A stretch of 64,000 bases of DNA from Cylicocyclus nassatus (GCA_958299035.1 CATQJL010000223.1:71717006-71781005), one strand, 5' to 3'; positions 23,745 to 34,565 are shown, counted from the stretch's first letter. The notes: generated by a model not told the origin, from the letters alone. A program made the numbers and translations.

Positions 23745-24162
23745 ATGATGAGCATGGCATCGAGTGTACCTGACACCAAGGAATCATATTCATCGAAAAC
23801 GTAAGTAAGTATTTTTAACAGCTTATTTTCTAAGGTGTGGCACTAAGTGTTTGCCAACTCTGATTTTCCAAACGCTCATATTTTTTCCCAGAAAACCGCT
23901 TAGCAGATATAAAGGAGAAGAATCAACTTATCAAGAAGCATCTAAAGACATGCGCTTCGTCTCAGTTTGCATTGCGACTTGGGAAAGTTCTCTCATAAGA
24001 TATCTTATCAGATTGATAAAAAAGGAATGTCGCTTGAGTTTATTTTTTCAAGTTTATTTTTTCAGCAGAATTTTTTTCTCAGAGACAAAAATTCAAGCCA
24101 AAATTTTATGTTTGGACTTAAGAAGTTTTACGGTACATAACTGCTTATATTGGAGATCTTAG
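23745..24162 (+). CDS. Possible two-exon gene, unknown basic protein (about 108 aa)
   Basis: Exon 1 (23745-23800) starts with two consecutive ATGs and ends AAAAC|GTAAGT. Exon 2 (23892-24162) follows a strong acceptor (ATTTTTTCCCAG) and continues in the same frame (phase 2) for 89 residues to TAG. The predicted protein begins MMSMASSVPDTKESY and turns basic and hydrophobic (IRYLIRLIKKEC), with Phe-rich runs after that. No signal peptide or domain is recognised. The consistent frame and good splice sites are in favour. Against it, exon 2 is AT-rich and all three frames stay open at its end, where another TTTTTTCAG could define a different last exon. Confidence 0.35.
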
Positions 24163-24535
24163 GACTGCTAGAGGCAGCATTCCACTTCCTTTTACCTCTT
24201 TCTTCATTTCTAATCGTGAATAAGACAGGGCAAATACATTTATGTATGAGTTGCATGTTTTGCTACACGCAGATCAGGTGAAAAATCTCTAGGAATCTTT
24301 GAGGTAAAAATCCAGTTAACTCCAAGAATTGTTCTCGGATATCGGCTGCAACTTTGCGTTAGTCGCAACTGCTGTTGTTTAGAATTATTTTGTAGAGTGT
24401 TTTCGATATAGGTTCCCCTCAAACATTTTTTCGGGCTCGCTTCGTTGATTATCCCTGAAAAACAGCATTTTCTTCGAAACTCGATGGAGTGATCAGAAAG
24501 GACAATAGCATGTGAGATGTGCCCAGCCACACACA

Positions 24536-25392
24536 AGTTTATTGTTGTACAGCCGTGACTACATTGCAGCGTTTTTTGTAACTTGAAAATCGAGTTTTGT
24601 GGTGCAACAGCGCGGCGACCCTATAGTGAGGTTGGAGTCTGTCCGTCAATGTCAGCAATTACGCAGAGTTTATGAAGGCGCTCGTCACGTTATCTATTGA
24701 AAGAGCTCAATGAATTCCAGGACTATCATTCGTAATGAACAAGAGTTTGGAAACTCTTCAAACCAGCTGTTTTTTGAAGCAGTTTGAAAATAATTATAAA
24801 CCTCAAAATTGTAATTTATGTTCTTCTTGATAGACTCGCCTGAAACTTTGCTGTGTAGTGCGCATGTAAGCTTACCATAAATCCTCAAAACGGCTTCTAA
24901 TCCCGTTGGTTCCGAACGGAGAAAAATGGAAAAATTCGAAAAAGCCAATTTTGAAAGCTGGACAAAAGTATAAAGATACCTAGTCTTTTTAAATACGATC
25001 GCAATCCTTGACTCTTAAATTTTTCTGTAGAGTCACATCCCAAAATATGAAACTTTTGCAACACCTACGACCTGCCACCCTACTCAAAGAGAGATGATCA
25101 TTGCTTTTTTTGTTGTCAAAGGCATTAAAAGTCAAACTGCTTCAAAAAACAGCTGGTTTGAAGAGTTTCCAAACTCTTGTTCATTACGAATGATAGTCCT
25201 GGAATTCATTGAGCCCTTCCAATAGATAAGGTGACGAGCGCCTTCATAAACTCTGCGTAATTGCTGACATCGACGGACAGACTCCAACCTCACTATAGGG
25301 TTGCCGCGCTGTTGCACCACAAAACTCGATTTTCAAGTTACAAAAAACGCTGCAATGTAGCCACGGCTGTACAACAATAAACTTGTGTGCCT
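24536..25392. mobile_element. Fold-back element, about 857 bp, near-perfect 250-bp arms
   Basis: The left arm 24536-24790 and right arm 25137-25392 are inverted copies: GTTGTACAGCCGTGACTACA mirrors TGTAGCCACGGCTGTACAAC, and CCAGGACTATCATTCGTAAT mirrors ATTACGAATGATAGTCCTGG. The loop (about 24791-25136) is unique. A third, partial copy lies just downstream (25765-26280). Confidence 0.85.
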
Positions 25393-25764
25393 AGTCATTG
25401 AAAAATTTCGGGATCGAGCATTCTAGTTCAGCCGCAGTTGTCATCCTCTGAGAGTTGAATCGAGCACCCTGCACAATCATATCCAACTCAAATCAAGAAA
25501 TCGAACAGGAGACCGCGTAGAACTTCAACATCTTAGATAATTTCAGCTATCCCGTAAAATGTGGCATGAAACACAGAGGGAAATAATGAGATTTGCGACT
25601 ATCTTGAATCTACTGCTCGTAGAGAATTTTCGAGGAAAGTAGTTCAGATCTCTCTCTCTCTCTAGGACTTTCACTGCAACACTAGGAAAAAACTAAAAGT
25701 TGTTGCAAAAGCTGCATCACTGTGTATCATCGTAAAAAATCGAATCCATCACTTCACGAACATT

Positions 25765-26280
25765 GAAAAGTGAGCTTTGTGGTGTAAAAGCGTGACAAAC
25801 CTATGGTGGGGTTGGAGTGTGTCCGTCAATATCAGCAATCACGCAGACTTGTATAGGCGCTTTTCACCTTATCTATTGAAAAGGCTCAGTAAATTAGTAA
25901 ATTCCAGGACTATCATTCGTAATGAACAAGAGCTTGGAAACTCCTCAGACCAGCGTTTTTTGAAGCAGTTTGACTTATAATGCCGTTGACAACAAAAAAG
26001 CAATGACCATATTTCTTTAAGTAGGATGACAAGTCCTAGGTGTTGCAAAAGTTTCATATTTTGGGATGTGACTCTCTACAAAAAATTTTAGAGTCAAGGA
26101 TTGCGATAATGTTTAAAAAGACCAGGCGTCTTTATAATTTTGTCCAACTTTCAAAACGGGGTTTTTCGAATTTTTCCATTTTTCTCCGTTCGGTATCAAC
26201 AAGATTGGAAGCCGTTTGGAGGAGTTATGATAAGCTTACATGCGCATTATGCAGAGCCTTTTTAACGAAAGATTTCTAAG
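25765..26280. mobile_element. Truncated, rearranged copy of the 24.5-kb fold-back element
   Basis: 25770-25975 matches the left arm of the 24536-25392 element in the same orientation, with more mismatches (GTTGGAGTGTGTCCGTCAAT, then CCAGGACTATCATTCGTAAT). 25980-26280 matches its loop in the opposite orientation (TGTTGCAAAAGTTTCATATT, then TTTTCCATTTTTCTCCGTTC). The second arm is missing. Confidence 0.7.
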
Positions 26281-27640
26281 AAAGTACGGCTCAAGTGCAC
26301 GACTGGGATTTTTTGAGCTCCGTATACTTGGTCAACATTTTGTGGGCAGGCTGGAAAAGCCCAGGCATGGGACTTTGAAGCTAGAACAGAACAAAGCTAG
26401 AATAATTGATTTTCTATTGAGTTTGACTCCGAGGAAAAAAAATAGTAGCAGAGACAAGGCAGCACTGTTGTCGTCTGCAAACAACAATACTAACAACTTT
26501 GATTTATTTCAGCGTACATTAAGGAGATTGTTGTGCCTTTCAGTGTTGCGTCATTGACTTGCTGAAAATTTTTTTTGAGAAAGTGAGCGACTTTATGGCA
26601 TTGATGAAAAAGTGAATTTGTCCACATTTTGCCCCTAACTGAATGTTTGAAATTTATATTCGTGAAGGCATGAATTTATCGAATCAAAGTCCTTTCAAAA
26701 GTTCACTCGTATTTGTCAGGACATGCGGTACACCACAACTTCCAACAGATCAGCTAATTTTTATACGATCAAAAGTAAGCCTATTTTTGATGAGCTTACG
26801 CTTCTTTGTATCATTTCGTTAATTAGAAGTATTCATGCCAAGACATTTTTTGATCTCGGAGTTCTAGCTTCAGAATTGGACACTGTCTGTTGGACGGCGC
26901 AGACAACTTGCGACACGCGGTAAGAAAATTGTCAGCTTTCGTTTCCATTGTATTTTGGTAAGGAACGCTTGTTTTACATCAGGAGAGGTGTGTGATGTGC
27001 ATTAGGTAGTGGAATACATACCGTGAAGTTTGTCTCTCCAGAGAAAGCTGACGCGATAAGACGCAGAAACGTAAAAACCACATCTTTTTTTGACTCAGGA
27101 ATTGCTGTGAATTTTATGGCCTTTAAAATTAAGTTCAGAAGACTTGCTGTTACAATTTCTCGGTCTTCTTCTTTGTATGAGCAGAAGTCAGCTCAGAAAA
27201 GCATGAATGGCTCGCATGCACTAGTATCCTAAAAGACCTACGCCTTTGCCAACGTTTTAGAAAATGCGCAATTGTCAGCAAACCCCCCACCCCTCCCCAG
27301 TGAACTGTATGCGGTCACTTGAATTTGAAAAAGTTTTTGAGACGGTGATGTGAAGCAACATTCGAGATCTACTTTTACTCTTGTTCTTTTCTAATCTACA
27401 TAAAGAACGAGTTCAGCCTGACACCAGGAAAAACACGGAGCATGCGCAAGAAACTTTGCTAAGCGGCGGTTTTTTTGGAACTAAAATCTGTATGTGGAAC
27501 GGTAATTCCCGACGGTATGCCATGAAGAATTTAAAACACTTATCTCTGTTAGGATGAGTGACTAATTTTATGAATTTGTATGATGAATCGTTTTGATTAA
27601 TCAGTATTACACACACATTGATTGTTGATTTCCAACTACG
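26281..27640. other. Gene-free stretch
   Basis: Open frames at 26240-26557, 26723-26923 and 27023-27232 lack recognisable motifs. A CG|GTAAGA donor-like site at about 26921 follows one of them, but no partner exon was found. Confidence 0.35.
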
Positions 27641-27805
27641 TACAATACCGCTCGTAACTTGCGAAAAAAACGCATTTTAAAATATACTCAGGCGACGATC
27701 GCGTGAGTCTGGCGACAATCGCCTAGGTGGCACGAACTCCTCTGAGACAATTTTAAAATGCATTTTCTTTTCACAGATCATGAGCGGTATTGTATTTGGC
27801 TTAAC
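27641..27805. repeat. Short hairpin element, about 165 bp
   Basis: ACAATACCGCTCGTAACTTG at the left pairs with ATGAGCGGTATTGTAT at the right. AACGCATTTTAAAAT pairs with ATTTTAAAATGCATT. CGACGATCGCGT/ACAATCGCCT form the loop side. Confidence 0.75.
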
Positions 27806-28312
27806 GTGGCTGTAAAGAGTAACTGAGAGTTTCCACATGCGATTAATGATATGCAATTTTGTCCGTAACTAATTTTGCAACTGAAAAAAGGTCATTTCTT
27901 TTCATTTAAAAATGGAATCCTGCCAATTCTTATGAACATTGGCCCACGTAAAATGCAAATTTTTTTAACAATACTTTAGACCGGTTAAAATGTTGGCACA
28001 TTCAGTGGACAAACTGTTCACTAATGTCAAGCCAGGATACCGTTGATAATAAAAGCTTTAAAAAAGAAATTTTTTGCAACAGCGTCTTCGACGTGTAATG
28101 CCCTAGACTCTAATTTTTTCTCTTGGACATTTGATTCGGAACACCATGAATCAAAAACCTAATTATACCAACGATATTCTACTTCAGCACTCTTCAATAG
28201 ACGTTGCCGAGAGTGCTACGATTGAGATAGGACAACAAGTGTCTTTTAATCTTGTTTTTCAGTAGCTGTTCCTACTCCTTCCGTGATGTTCTTTTTCGCT
28301 TCCTTTTAATCT

Positions 28313-28431
28313 TCATAACCTCCTCAATCTCTTGTAGCTGGCTTTTTCGCTCTTTCTCCTTTTCTTAATTTTCTTCCTTGATTGTCCAAAGCTACCAGTA
28401 TCACCCACATCCTTGGAAATCTTTAGCTCAT
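28313..28431 (-). CDS. Possible last exon encoding a Lys/Arg-rich tail
   Basis: A minus-strand frame of 38 codons begins after a CTTTACAG acceptor (28432) and ends TGA at 28315-28313. It is strongly basic (SRKKIKKRRKSEKASYKRL), like the tails of the genes at 31025-31665 and 40341-40940. Unlike theirs, its acceptor would be phase 1 rather than phase 0. The +1 frame is also open and basic, which suggests decay. No upstream exon was found. Confidence 0.2.
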
Positions 28432-28692
28432 CTGTAAAGCTTCATTGTTCAACAACTTGGGTTAAGAAAAAAAGCAGTTGATATGCCTATCGATCCTCTC
28501 GCCGCCAACGCAAAGACACAATCAGGAACTGATGGATAGAGTGTTTGAACATTGACAGCAAAAGCCTCCAATTAGCCAGATTCCCCGTTCAAATCAAAAA
28601 CGTTTTTGTGACTTGTCATCGTAAAAGTAGAGATCAAGAGCATTGATATGATGTACAGTTTACTAGAAAAGGGTTTAGGACAACAAAGGACA

Positions 28693-28810
28693 AGGGTACC
28701 AAAGCCAAAGGGTGCTCCCTGCATCGCTTGGAGTAGCGAGGTAACAAGCAACGGCGGAGACGGAGACGAACAGGAGAAAGATCAGAGCTGATGGGGCTTT
28801 TGGTTCTGGA
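28693..28810. repeat. Short structured repeat, copy 1
   Basis: It starts GGGTACCAAAGCCAAAG and ends GGGGCTTTTGGTTCTGG, so its ends pair as a stem. The body is GC-rich (CGAGGTAACA, CGGAGACGGAGACGAACAGG). It matches 63880-63996 along its length. It has no SINE tail or tRNA boxes that I can identify. Confidence 0.7.
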
Positions 28811-29999
28811 CGTATATCGGCGCGGAGTCTCAAAGAAACCCTGCATTCATCATTCTGATCGTCATAACACTACTCGGAGCACTGATAAAGTCTCAAGTGT
28901 TGAAAATCACTCATTAAAAAAATAAACCAGCATTATTTTGTGCCATTTTCTGCGCAAGATGTGAGCCAGTTTCTCGTTTTTATTGATCTCCAAAAGCTTT
29001 CGTGAACTTCTAGAACTCTCAGTCTTAGTCTCAAAAAAAGTTAGTTTTTGATTGTGGGGGAGCTTTCACAAAAACCTTTTTAGCTTTAAAAAGGCTATAA
29101 AACGGAATTTTTCGGTTCTGCTGGGTACATGGCTCCATGTGTAACGGCGCCAACAATAATAGGAAAGTAATGATGTTCTTCAGCTCCGCAATATCAAGGA
29201 TTTGTCATTTCATTCATCGGAGATTCAACCGAGCGCGTTTCAGGTGACAATAATTTTTCGTGCAATTTTCATAAGGTGCATGTTGTGTGCTAAAAGTAAT
29301 CATGAACCTAATTTTTTCTGTTTCGCAACGAAGGACACTCTTTGTGGGTGTACTGAGAAGTAACAGCGATTGTATTATAAACAGGCTTCAGTTTGAAAAA
29401 ACGAGTGCCTAGAAAACACTTCTACTGTTAGAATAATAACTTCTAAAAAGTAATTTTCAAGAACTTTGCGACACATTTCCGGAGGGAGGGCCGTCGGTCC
29501 GTCACTGCTTTTGCGTATTTATCACAAAAATTCAACCTCAATGAAAGCAGCACTCTATAAAAGTGTAACTCTGAGTAAATGACTGAACAATGCAAGCGGA
29601 ATAATGATAGTGTGAAATGCCAAAACCAATTCGTTGATTTTATTTATGCTATATCCCTTCGGTGCGGCCAAGTAGAATTAAGGCACTTATTGAAAGGTGA
29701 GTCGTGTCGATTTTTACGAAATTTAAGTTTTTTGAATGTATTAGAATCAAATACCTAATACAACCTCCAATTTTTGACTTTTTACTTGATTCTTGCCCTT
29801 CCTTTTTTGGAGTTCCATGGAAGACTTAGAAATCAGATCATACTCCGTAGTGGGAAGGAATGAAACGGAGCGAAATAGTAACTCATGTATTATAATTCTG
29901 CCTTTTATTATTCATCCTGTGCCCCCATATCAATAGATGGTAAAATCGGTCAAAGATGTTTAAACATGGCAAGGTTGGAGTACACTTTCAAGAAGGACC
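28811..29999. other. Gene-free AT-rich stretch
   Basis: No supported gene, repeat boundary or RNA was seen. Confidence 0.35.
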
Positions 30000-30004
30000 A
30001 TAAG

Positions 30005-30728
30005 TGTCGCGGCTCGCGCGATGCAAGCCACTCCTCGATTCAGGAGCCGGGAGCACTGCAAGCCGCTGGATCGGGCGCGCTATTGCTTTCGTGCCCGGAC
30101 CTCTCCTTGCTTGGGCGCGTTGCCAAGTCAAGGGCTATATAAGGCCGCGCAGCGCGCGCCATATGCCTCATTGTTTCGGTGACCTCGTTTTCAAATTCAT
30201 TTTGATTTCTCACGTATTCTTATCGATCGTGCTTGGCAGCACCCCAGCAAGCTCCCGTGGATGAAGTTCTTGCGAGCAGAGTGATTGTTAGAGCTTTTGG
30301 ATTATGCCGCGCTAACGCGCGAGGAAAGTTTGGAGCCTTGTTTCAAAGTTGTACCGGGAGTGGAGAGGGCTCGTACCTGTCCTACGCGGAGGCGAGTAAG
30401 CGGTCGACCCTCGGGATTCCCTGACATCGTATTCAGATCTAACTTGGTGATGATCGGCGGCTTGGGACGAGGCGGACTCGTCCCGCATTTCTTCTTCTTT
30501 CGTAGTTTAGATTTTCGTAGTATAGTTCTTTTGTAGTGTAGTGTTTGTTATTTAGATAAATATAAGTAATCTAGTCGCGTTTTTCTTGTCATGGTTTATT
30601 TCCACCCAGCGGGGTAATTGTCGGACGCGCCGGAGTAGCTAACCGGCGTTAGGATGTGCAGGAGTAGGAGCAGGATTGTGTTGGCAGTCGAGCGAGCAAG
30701 GGGGTGCTGAGCCCACCGAGCCGCAACA
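30005..30728. mobile_element. Solo LTR, 724 bp, 5-bp target duplication
   Basis: The element starts TGTCGCGGCTCGCGCG and ends CCGAGCCGCAACA, with short terminal inverted repeats of TGT...ACA type. It is flanked by the direct repeat ATAAG (30000-30004 and 30729-30733). In the plus orientation it has a TATATAA box at 30136-30142, then a GC-rich leader, and an AT-rich, polyadenylation-like stretch around 30551-30570. No internal retrotransposon sequence is present, so it is a solo LTR left by LTR-LTR recombination. It is unrelated in sequence to the LTRs at 55119 and 61767. Confidence 0.85.
30136..30142 (+). promoter_or_regulatory. TATA box of the solo LTR
   Basis: TATATAA lies 131 bp inside the LTR and is followed by GC-rich sequence, as expected of an LTR U3 promoter. 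Its orientation is inferred from this box and the downstream AT-rich region. Confidence 0.5.
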
Positions 30729-31024
30729 ATAAGGAAATTTTCAATTTGAGTTTTATTGCCAACTCGAGAACATTTCTATCTGTAAGTTTGAGAATAAAAC
30801 TGAATTACTGCAGCTTGCTTTGAAATGATAAGTCTCTAAATTACATATTTCAGAACTAGTCTGCTCTTTCATTATTTCGCTTTTATCTGGTTACAAATTG
30901 AAAATCAAATATTTATTTCAAAGCATAGTAGAAGTGCCATAGGAGAACGAAAATTAACTAAATTAAATTTTTCAGCAAAGACGCTGGAAGTGTAGATTGA
31001 AATAAACAGAATGATTTCCTTAAT

Positions 31025-31665
31025 TTAGTGTCGGCGTTTCCTTTGTGCCTTAGCTGCTCTTCTACGTCTACTGTTTCGCTTCTTTGAGTTCTTCGGTCGT
31101 CGCTTGCCTTTACAGTTTTTCTTTGAACGACCATTGCACGGGCTTCTCTTTGGCCTCGTTACCGGCAAAGCAACAATTTTAGAAGTCTTCCCATCTTCGA
31201 CCGGTTTCAGATTTTGAGCAGGTGTTTTATTGTTCTTCTGTAAGATAGGTTAGATTAGCACTATTCAGAACTTCAGACAGAAAACAAAATTCTTTACCGT
31301 GCTACTATCTGAACCATTGCTAACTTCTGTCTTCCTGTCCGCTTCTTTTTCGGCTTTCTTTTCTTTAGTTTCCTCTCCGTTTACTATCTTTGTAGAATTT
31401 CCTTCACTGTTTTCTTCACGACTTTTTATTTCTATAACTTCTCTCTCGGAAATGTCGCACGACCACGTAGCAAGGGATCCCTTTATTGCTACAAACACAT
31501 GCTATAGCAAAACAAGAAAGGCCGATTTCGCTAGGATTTTCCTGACTTCTTTTCTTTACCGTCTTCTGGTGTCGGAGTGTAAAGTTTGCATTTCGTGGTG
31601 GGAGGAGCAGCTGCTTCAATGACACACAACAGAAACATGATGGAGACTGATTCCGATGAAGTCAT
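31025..31665 (-). CDS. Secreted protein with acidic/Lys-rich middle and Arg/Lys-rich tail (169 aa, 3 exons)
   Basis: The model is 31665-31560, 31488-31298 and 31237-31025. The ATG lies 4 nt after TTTTCCAG, a likely spliced-leader acceptor. Introns are 71 nt (phase 1, GTAAAG...TTTGTAG) and 60 nt (phase 0, GTAAAG...CTTACAG). Residues 1-20 form a plausible signal peptide (core IMFLLCVIEAAA). Residues 37-99 are hydrophilic and Glu/Lys-rich with two N-glycosylation sites (NST, NGS). Residues 100-169 carry C133 and C141 and a tail of RRRR/KRR clusters. Minus-strand AATAAA at 30917-30912 is a candidate poly(A) signal. The last-intron phase, the CxGRx(3-4)C motif and the basic C-terminus match the gene at 40341-40940, so they are probably related. 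The function is unknown; an extracellular polyanion binder is one possibility. A nuclear protein is unlikely if the signal peptide is real. Confidence 0.7.
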
Positions 31666-32413
31666 GTTTCTGGAAAAGAAGTTTCATGGACTCTATGCAA
31701 AAGTCAGAATGTCTCATTCAAAAATGGACGAGAATTTGTTTTGTGCATTGGATTTGATCAAATTTGGCGCCAATTCCTTAATAAATTCTATTTCTTGCAA
31801 TCAAGTCTTTCGATTGAAACCAACTGGTTGAAACACAAGTTATGATTGTGCTTTACTTGACTGCACCGATTCAAATGCGTTTTGTAAAATTAAAGGCCTA
31901 CAGAGATATATTGGTGGAACTAAAATAAAAACAGTTCATAAAAGCTATGTAATTAAGGAACTGACACGAAGGAGCAAATAATACTAACCGAACCTACTCA
32001 AAATTTTACTTATAAAGGCTTCAACATTTTGATCATGGTATGGTCACAGCATTGCACTTCTATAAAAGCTGTACTCAGAGTTTATTTTCACTCGCGTCAC
32101 TCTTGGACCCATTTATACGTCATTGCTGGTAACCTATTCTCAAAACTGGCATTTTCATCAAGAATCTTAGATATTTGCAATGCGCACTTGCACATTAGCA
32201 GAAGTCACATTTATCTTGAGCATAAACAAATATAACCACGTAGAGCACTTGGAATATACCATGTGCCATTTCTTACAGTCACTTCAATTTTTTGTAATAA
32301 CTGCTTATTGGGTTGATATCTGGATGTATCAGATTATTAGCACATAGCTTAGATTTATCAGTGAAGAGCAAAATGGAAGATTTCTAGAAAAGACAGTCTA
32401 CTATAGGTTAATA
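31666..32413. other. Gene-free stretch upstream of the secreted-protein gene
   Basis: It would hold the promoter of the minus-strand gene ending at 31665. No distinct elements were recognised, and the open frame at 32029-32235 has no splice or motif support. Confidence 0.35.
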
Positions 32414-33361
32414 TTAGGTTGTCTCATAATTAATGCACGTTTTTATTTGCTTGCTTTAACAAAGCAACCAGACTGAACCCAACAAAGGGTAAGGGGTACT
32501 GTTCGATAGAGCAAAGCAAGCTCTACAAGATGGCACTCATGTCTTTGCGCCATGCTCGATCCACGGAGAGTTCGCACTCAAAATCTAAAGATTTCCAAAT
32601 GCCCAAAAAATCGAAAAAAATCAGATCTTCGTCCAAATAATTTCTACGGACCTCCCACTCGCTCACATCAATACTGTCGATATATGATATCCATATGTGC
32701 GATTGCCGTATTTTTTCCTTAACTAGAAACTGAGGAAACGAAAATTTTCGTGTTTTTCTAAAAGCAATGCTGAGCCGTTTTTGCATATGTAGTTCTATAC
32801 TACATCCTAGATAAGCATAACTGTAGGTTTTCAGCCCATTCCAAGCAATAGTTTTCGAAAAATAACGAATTCGGGTTTTATCGTTCCAGTTTCAGTGCTA
32901 AAATCGACATTTCTCGAAAACTACCGCTTGGAATGGGCTGAAAACCTACAGTTATGCTTACCTAAGCTTGTAGTATAGAACTACATATGCAGGAACGGCT
33001 CAGCATTGCTTTTAGAAAAACACGAAAAATTTCGTTTTCTCAGTTTCTAGTCAAGGAAAAGATACGGCAATTGCACATGTGGATATCAGATATCGATAGT
33101 ATTGATGTGAGCGAGTGGGAGGTCCGTAGAAATTATTTGGACGAAGATCTGTTTTTTTTTTCGATTTTTTGGGCATTTGGAAACCTTTAGATTTTGAGTT
33201 CGAACTCTCCGTGGATCGAGCATGGCGCAAAGACATGAGTGCCATCTTGTAGAGCTTGCTTTGCTCTATCGAACAGTACCCCTTACTCTTTGTTGGGTTC
33301 AGTCTGGTCGCTTTGTTAAAGCAAGCAAATAAAAACGTGCATTAATTATGAGACAACCTAA
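32414..33361. mobile_element. Mariner-type near-perfect fold-back element, 948 bp, TA duplication
   Basis: The ends TTAGGTTGTCTCATAATTAA and TTAATTATGAGACAACCTAA are exact complements, with TA on both sides (32412-32413, 33362-33363). Nearly the whole element is one inverted repeat with its centre near 32886. Both arms contain GTACTGTTCGATAGAGCAAA and an 87-codon frame that is read from either side (32523-32786 minus, 32987-33190 plus, sharing RLSIAFRKTRK). The arms differ by a small number of substitutions and indels. Confidence 0.9.
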
Positions 33362-33705
33362 TAAACTAAATTAATGTCAGTGATGAGCCAACTTGGACTT
33401 CCTTTTTCAAATTACTACATTTCGTGGCATAAGCCTATGTGCATTCAAGTCATACCATTGGTTTGAGTAGCACTAACATAGTGTTTATATCAACGGTGAT
33501 ACAATGTTTAGAACTTTTCGGCTTACGACTGATTCTAGAGTTTCTGGCAAAAAGCATCCCCATGAGATTTTTGCGGCATTCATTGACAATGCTCGGAGAG
33601 CTCTGGGGCAGTACATATCAATCCCCCAGTCGCTGTTCGGGCCATTACTAACAAATGCCCGGACAAGCGAGAGTGCCAATCCCGTGATTCGTCAAACTTT
33701 ACAAT

Positions 33706-33830
33706 GTGATCCGATCTGACAAGTTTGGTAATGCCGAGCACGGCAGTCAAGCAGCGGAGCCCAATACTGGTCGGGCTCCGCTGCCCTACTGCCGTGCCTG
33801 ACATGGGCAAACTTTGTCAGATGGGACCAT
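33706..33830. repeat. Hairpin, about 125 bp
   Basis: GATCTGACAAGTTTG at the left pairs with CAAACTTTGTCAGAT at the right, and GCACGGCAGTCAAGCAGCGG pairs with CCGCTGCCCTACTGCCGTGC. The loop is CCAATACTGG. Confidence 0.8.
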
Positions 33831-34057
33831 AACTCTAAACAGACAGGAGCTCGATCAACAACTTGGCTTCGTGTATCGCGGGCGCCAGTGCACGCGCCTG
33901 TACGGGCTGTTACTTGTACAGGAACCCTTTCTTATATAGAAGACCGATAAACACCACCCCTTGAGGGAGGAGCTTGCATTGTTATTGTTTCCTGAGGAAC
34001 ATTCGAGGTAGAAGAGTATGAATGCACCATGCGTACCGCCGATGTCACGAATTACTC

Positions 34058-34486
34058 TCAAAATCCCGTTTCTTTCCCTTGTAAATAACTTTTTCGAAAG
34101 TTATTAACGTACATATACTGAACAGGCATGTCATATGGTGGTGCACCAACAGACAAATGTTCTTACAGCATGAGATCAGACAAAAATTGGCTTACCATTC
34201 TCAAAGAGAGCAGTAGAGATACCCCCAAGTAAACCTTCAGAATTTCCGAGCAAGACTTCACCACTATGCATCTACCGTATTCCTGCACACACACTCTATT
34301 CTTCGATGAATTACTTCGAAGTAAGTTTTTACAGTACTGCTCCTTGCTGTGTCCCGCTTTGTTTTCGTTACTTAAATGGAGGACTAATACAGGAGTATTG
34401 ATATAGGCGAAAACGTGGAACTCCAACGCTTTGAGCTTGATGTATAATATATACGTACTTACAACGAAATTCTGGAAAATTTCCAT
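34058..34486 (-). CDS. Possible three-exon small membrane protein (56 aa)
   Basis: The exons are 34486-34463 (8 codons), 34282-34196 (29 codons) and 34117-34058 (19 codons plus TGA), all joined in phase 0. The donors are GTT|GTAAGTACG and ATG|GTAAGCC; the acceptors are GTGTGTGCAG and CCTGTTCAG. The introns are 180 and 78 nt. The protein has a short N-terminus with two cysteines (GRCIVVKSC), one hydrophobic segment (ILKVYLGVSLLLSL) and a basic, hydrophilic end. Three exons keeping one frame across good splice sites is the main support. A longer first exon is possible because the frame stays open upstream. No family is recognised. Confidence 0.4.
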
Positions 34487-34565
34487 CTTCAATGAAAACT
34501 TGAACTTTAACTTATAAACATTAGATGAAAAATTTTGCAGTCTAACGTACTCAAAGCAGAATATG

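Noticed and set aside
29885..30536. Several overlapping plus-strand frames around 30 kb
   Set aside because: They fall in the GC-rich solo LTR, where open frames are expected; no protein motif is present.
31299..31622. 107-codon plus-strand frame with hydrophobic Ser/Phe runs
   Set aside because: It is the antisense shadow of the Glu/Lys-rich exon of the 31-kb secreted-protein gene.
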